Assembly (NCBI GenBank): GCA_012520015.1
Contig: JAAYPD010000172.1
Coordinates: 1 to 6,670, forward strand
Direction: 5' to 3'
Length of the DNA: 6,670 nt
Origin: Methanomicrobiales archaeon
GTDB taxonomy: Archaea; Halobacteriota; Methanomicrobia; Methanomicrobiales; Methanospirillaceae
Shown here: one piece after another, positions 4,947-6,670 of the stretch
Numbering within the stretch: position 1 is the first letter of the stretch
Layout of the letters: each line of letters begins with the position of its first letter
Position numbers and translations under genes: made by a program
The notes under the pieces: generated by a model
Databases searched by the model: none
The model's input: the letters and a program-made list of their open reading frames with translations, nothing else
What the model was told of the DNA's origin: nothing

Positions 4947-5228
4947 ATGGATAAGGGAGTGATCCTCTACCCCTGTTACTTTGACCTTGAGCTGATGCGA
5001 TCAGAAGGGCGCAGAGTTTCTCTGGACACAGGTGTCTCAAATCCGGAGCCAGGAGATATCGAACGCATACTGAAAGCAAACAAGATTCCATATGTCCGTG
5101 AGCCAAAATCCCACCCTGCATACTGGTGGAAAAACCAGGGCAGATTTGTCGTTGACTACACCGGGCCAAAAAGGGAACTTATTGCACTGATCAGCACAGG
5201 ACTTAAAAACAGAGGAAAACAGAACTGA
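4947..5228 (+). CDS. srp19: Signal recognition particle protein SRP19
   Basis: A 93-residue basic protein that binds 7S SRP RNA and prepares it for SRP54, the GTPase that targets nascent membrane proteins. The family signature is complete: LYPCYFDLELMRSEGRRV near the start (residues 7-24), the NP....I...L pattern at 32-42, and the P.......WW...GR motif ending WWKNQGRFVVDY (60-71). The frame is open back to 4869, but archaeal SRP19 begins just before the YPCYFD motif, which favours the ATG at 4947. It has no Shine-Dalgarno site, in keeping with a leaderless message from the TATA element at 4915-4923. The next gene begins two bases after its stop. Confidence 0.94.
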   Translation: MDKGVILYPCYFDLELMRSEGRRVSLDTGVSNPEPGDIERILKANKIPYVREPKSHPAYWWKNQGRFVVDYTGPKRELIALISTGLKNRGKQN

Positions 5229-5230
5229 CC

Positions 5231-5881
5231 ATGTACGATTTTCATACTCATACTCTCCTCTCCGACGGGGCCCTTCTTCCAGCCGAACTGCTGAGAAGAA
5301 TGCAGGTTCTTGGATATTCAGTAGTTGGCATCACTGATCATGTTGATGCAAGCAATATCCTGCAGACGCTCCAGTCACTTGAACGGGTATCAAAATCGGC
5401 CGAACATATGGGGATCAGATTAATTTGCGGAGTGGAGATAACCCATGTTCCTCCATCGGAGATCCCTGAGCTTGCCTTGTATGCAAAAAATAACGGAGCA
5501 GAGATAGTTGTTGTTCATGGAGAATCCCCCGTGGAACCGGTCATGCCAGGGACTAATCATGCAGCAGTCTCCTGTCCTCATGTTGATATCCTTGCTCACC
5601 CTGGCCTTATCACCATGGAAGATGCATCCCTGGCAGAAAAACACAATATCGCCCTTGAGATCACAGCAAGAGGAGGACATAACAGGACAAATGGATATAT
5701 TGCCAGGATTGCTGAAAAAACCGGTTGTCTTTTGGTAGTGGACTCGGATGCACATCAGCCAGGGGACCTGATGTCTGCAAGGGACAGGGAGATTATCGCA
5801 TCAGGTGCAGGAATACCAGATAAGATACTTACCAACCTTCTCTCAGCTGAGGAAAACGAATTCTGTCACCGGTTTACATAA
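5231..5881 (+). CDS. PHP-domain metal-dependent hydrolase (histidinol-phosphatase-like)
   Basis: A 216-residue PHP-domain protein of the kind often labelled histidinol phosphate phosphatase domain-containing. The metal ligand set looks complete: HTH at residues 5-7, Asp12, TDH with His37, Glu69 in CGVEITH, His96 in VVHGES, His123 in LAHPG, and DSDAH with Asp173 and His175. This predicts a trinuclear-metal phosphoesterase. The real substrate is unknown; histidine biosynthesis is not shown by the neighbours. It is shorter than typical HisK (about 260 or more residues). It should not be confused with the RNase P subunit Rpp30, a TIM-barrel relative that lacks a full metal site. The ATG lies two bases after the SRP19 stop, with GAGG about 16 bases upstream inside SRP19, so cotranscription and translational coupling are likely. 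Confidence 0.88.
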   Translation: MYDFHTHTLLSDGALLPAELLRRMQVLGYSVVGITDHVDASNILQTLQSLERVSKSAEHMGIRLICGVEITHVPPSEIPELALYAKNNGAEIVVVHGESPVEPVMPGTNHAAVSCPHVDILAHPGLITMEDASLAEKHNIALEITARGGHNRTNGYIARIAEKTGCLLVVDSDAHQPGDLMSARDREIIASGAGIPDKILTNLLSAEENEFCHRFT

Positions 5882-6004
5882 TACTTAATAATTGTCCATA
5901 AAAGACAGCTTCAGGGTCTGCCATTTACTAACAATAATTCATAGTTACTTATAGCTCTAAATTGTCAGGTTCGAAAAGAACAGATTCAGGTTTATATTGT
6001 AAGA

Positions 6005-6016
6005 TTTTTATATAAA
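6005..6016. promoter_or_regulatory. Strong TATA-like element without an intact gene
   Basis: TTTTTATATAAA is close to the archaeal TATA consensus and nearly symmetric, so either direction is possible. On the plus strand transcription would begin near 6038, shortly before an ATG at 6046 that meets a stop after six codons. The interval 5882-6150 holds no intact gene that I can support. Confidence 0.3.
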
Positions 6017-6152
6017 GTCGAATAATATTTTTACTGTGCTCAATCATGCTCATACAAAGAGGTTGAAACCCTCAGTAAGGCCATAGAGAACGATATTGCC
6101 TTAATTGTACAGTTATTTGAATCTGCGTCCCTGCAAAACTTTTTTTCTATAA

Positions 6153-6494
6153 AAAACTCATAATATATGGGCGATCGCCTTGGAGTATGTTAAAGGCCTT
6201 TTAATTAACCCAACCAGATGTCATCTGACAGCAATTTCGGACAATTGTAGCACTGTAAATAATCAATTCTTCAGTTATTTTCTCTCTCAATCTCCTTGGA
6301 ATCATCGATTACTCATAGACTGGATCATCACTAATGGGTATGTAAAGAATGGCTTTTGATTGCTACTTGACTACCGTCTCAACCTTCCTGAAAGTTGGAC
6401 ATCCGACCGTGGCCGTTGTGATGCATCTGGTATTCCTCCGGAATTTCAACGCTTTAAAACCAAAGCAGAGTTAGCATTTGAATTGATCTGTTGA
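6153..6494 (+). pseudogene. Decayed DDE transposase, IS701/IS4-like, internally deleted
   Basis: Translation in the frame of position 6153 gives a broken transposase. The N-terminal part reads WAIALEYVKGLLINPTR (about 6168-6218), then YFLSQSPWNHRLLIDWI, a typical transposase N-terminal motif (about 6273-6323). A TGA stop follows at 6357-6359. After it comes a C-terminal-half motif: LLLDYRLNLPESW, then GIPPEF and FKTKAELAFELI, ending at TGA 6492-6494. Intact relatives have roughly 60-80 residues with the first catalytic aspartates between these two parts; here they are gone. There is no credible start codon, and the frame continues weakly (LQRLDLN) after the second stop. Family assignment is from remembered motifs; IS701 is the best guess. 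I did not find terminal inverted repeats. Confidence 0.7.
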
Positions 6495-6562
6495 TTACAA
6501 CGCTTAGATCTGAACAGTTTGACCGGACGAATTGAACACCCATGCCGCTGAAACTTAGCAGT

Positions 6563-6670
6563 TCAAACGCATCGTTGAACACTTTCCCTTCTCATTTTTT
6601 TGATAAAACCCCAAATCTCATCCATTTCACAATCACCTGCGGGAATATCTCGGATGTAATGATCATTGAG
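6563..6670 (-). pseudogene. IS1-like transposase fragment, partial at window edge
   Basis: The minus strand is open from the right edge to a TGA at 6565-6563 and encodes 35 residues with HYIRDIPAGD followed by CEMDEIWGFIKK. This CxMDExWGF pattern matches the region around the first catalytic Asp of IS1-family transposases (E. coli InsB has CAEMDEQWGYVGAK). The stop arrives 17 residues after the DE pair, where an intact protein would run on for more than 100, so the copy is truncated or frameshifted. Its upstream half lies beyond the window. It faces the transposase remnant at 6153-6494, and the junction lies between about 6495 and 6580. Confidence 0.55.

Noticed and set aside
5231..5881. RNase P subunit Rpp30
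   Set aside because: The PHP metal ligands are all present and the motif order is that of PHP phosphoesterases, not of the non-catalytic Rpp30 family.
6061..6091. GTTGAAACCC motif resembling the end of some CRISPR repeats
   Set aside because: It occurs once, with no second copy at spacer distance.
6542..6670. Plus-strand frame from ATG 6542 open to the window edge
   Set aside because: It is antisense to the IS1-like fragment, which carries a recognisable motif; no homology or ribosome-binding site seen.

Overview
The window looks like chromosomal DNA of a methanogenic euryarchaeon, most likely of the order Methanomicrobiales (Methanospirillum-like). The grounds are eukaryote-type ribosomal proteins S6e and S8e, the archaeal/eukaryotic initiation factor aIF5B, an archaeal SRP19, an archaeal DUF2240-type protein, a HypB hydrogenase maturase, archaeal-style TATA boxes and a tRNA-His without encoded CCA. 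The order-level placement is inference from remembered protein similarity.

Layout. Positions 1-64 are the 3' end of a 5S rRNA gene whose 5' part lies left of the window. About 80 bases later a second, broken copy of the first ~50 bases of 5S appears (142-192). A tRNA-His(GTG) is on the minus strand (373-444), followed in its direction of transcription by a hairpin and T-run terminator. Then come infB (aIF5B, plus, 792-2606) and rps6e (plus, 2732-3139). A minus-strand gene for a DUF2240-type protein (3146-3610) converges on rps6e, and rps8e (minus, 3768-4145) and hypB (minus, 4243-4890) lie beyond it. Divergent from hypB is a tight two-gene unit on the plus strand: SRP19 (4947-5228) and a PHP-domain metal-dependent hydrolase (5231-5881). 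The last ~790 bases hold no intact gene. They contain a decayed DDE transposase on the plus strand (about 6153-6494, catalytic middle missing) and the edge of an IS1-like transposase on the minus strand (6563-6670), so this is a small insertion-sequence graveyard.

Function. Most genes are core information processing: translation (5S, tRNA-His, aIF5B, S6e, S8e) and protein targeting (SRP19). HypB supports [NiFe]-hydrogenase maturation, expected in a hydrogen-using methanogen. The substrate of the PHP enzyme and the role of the DUF2240-type protein are not known from sequence.

I did not find a convincing new multi-gene system. The less ordinary items are regulatory or evolutionary: a near-palindromic TATA element almost midway between the hypB and SRP19 starts, strong inverted repeats just upstream of rps8e and of the DUF2240-type gene, the orphan 5' fragment of 5S, the tRNA-His without an encoded G-1, and the two transposase remnants.
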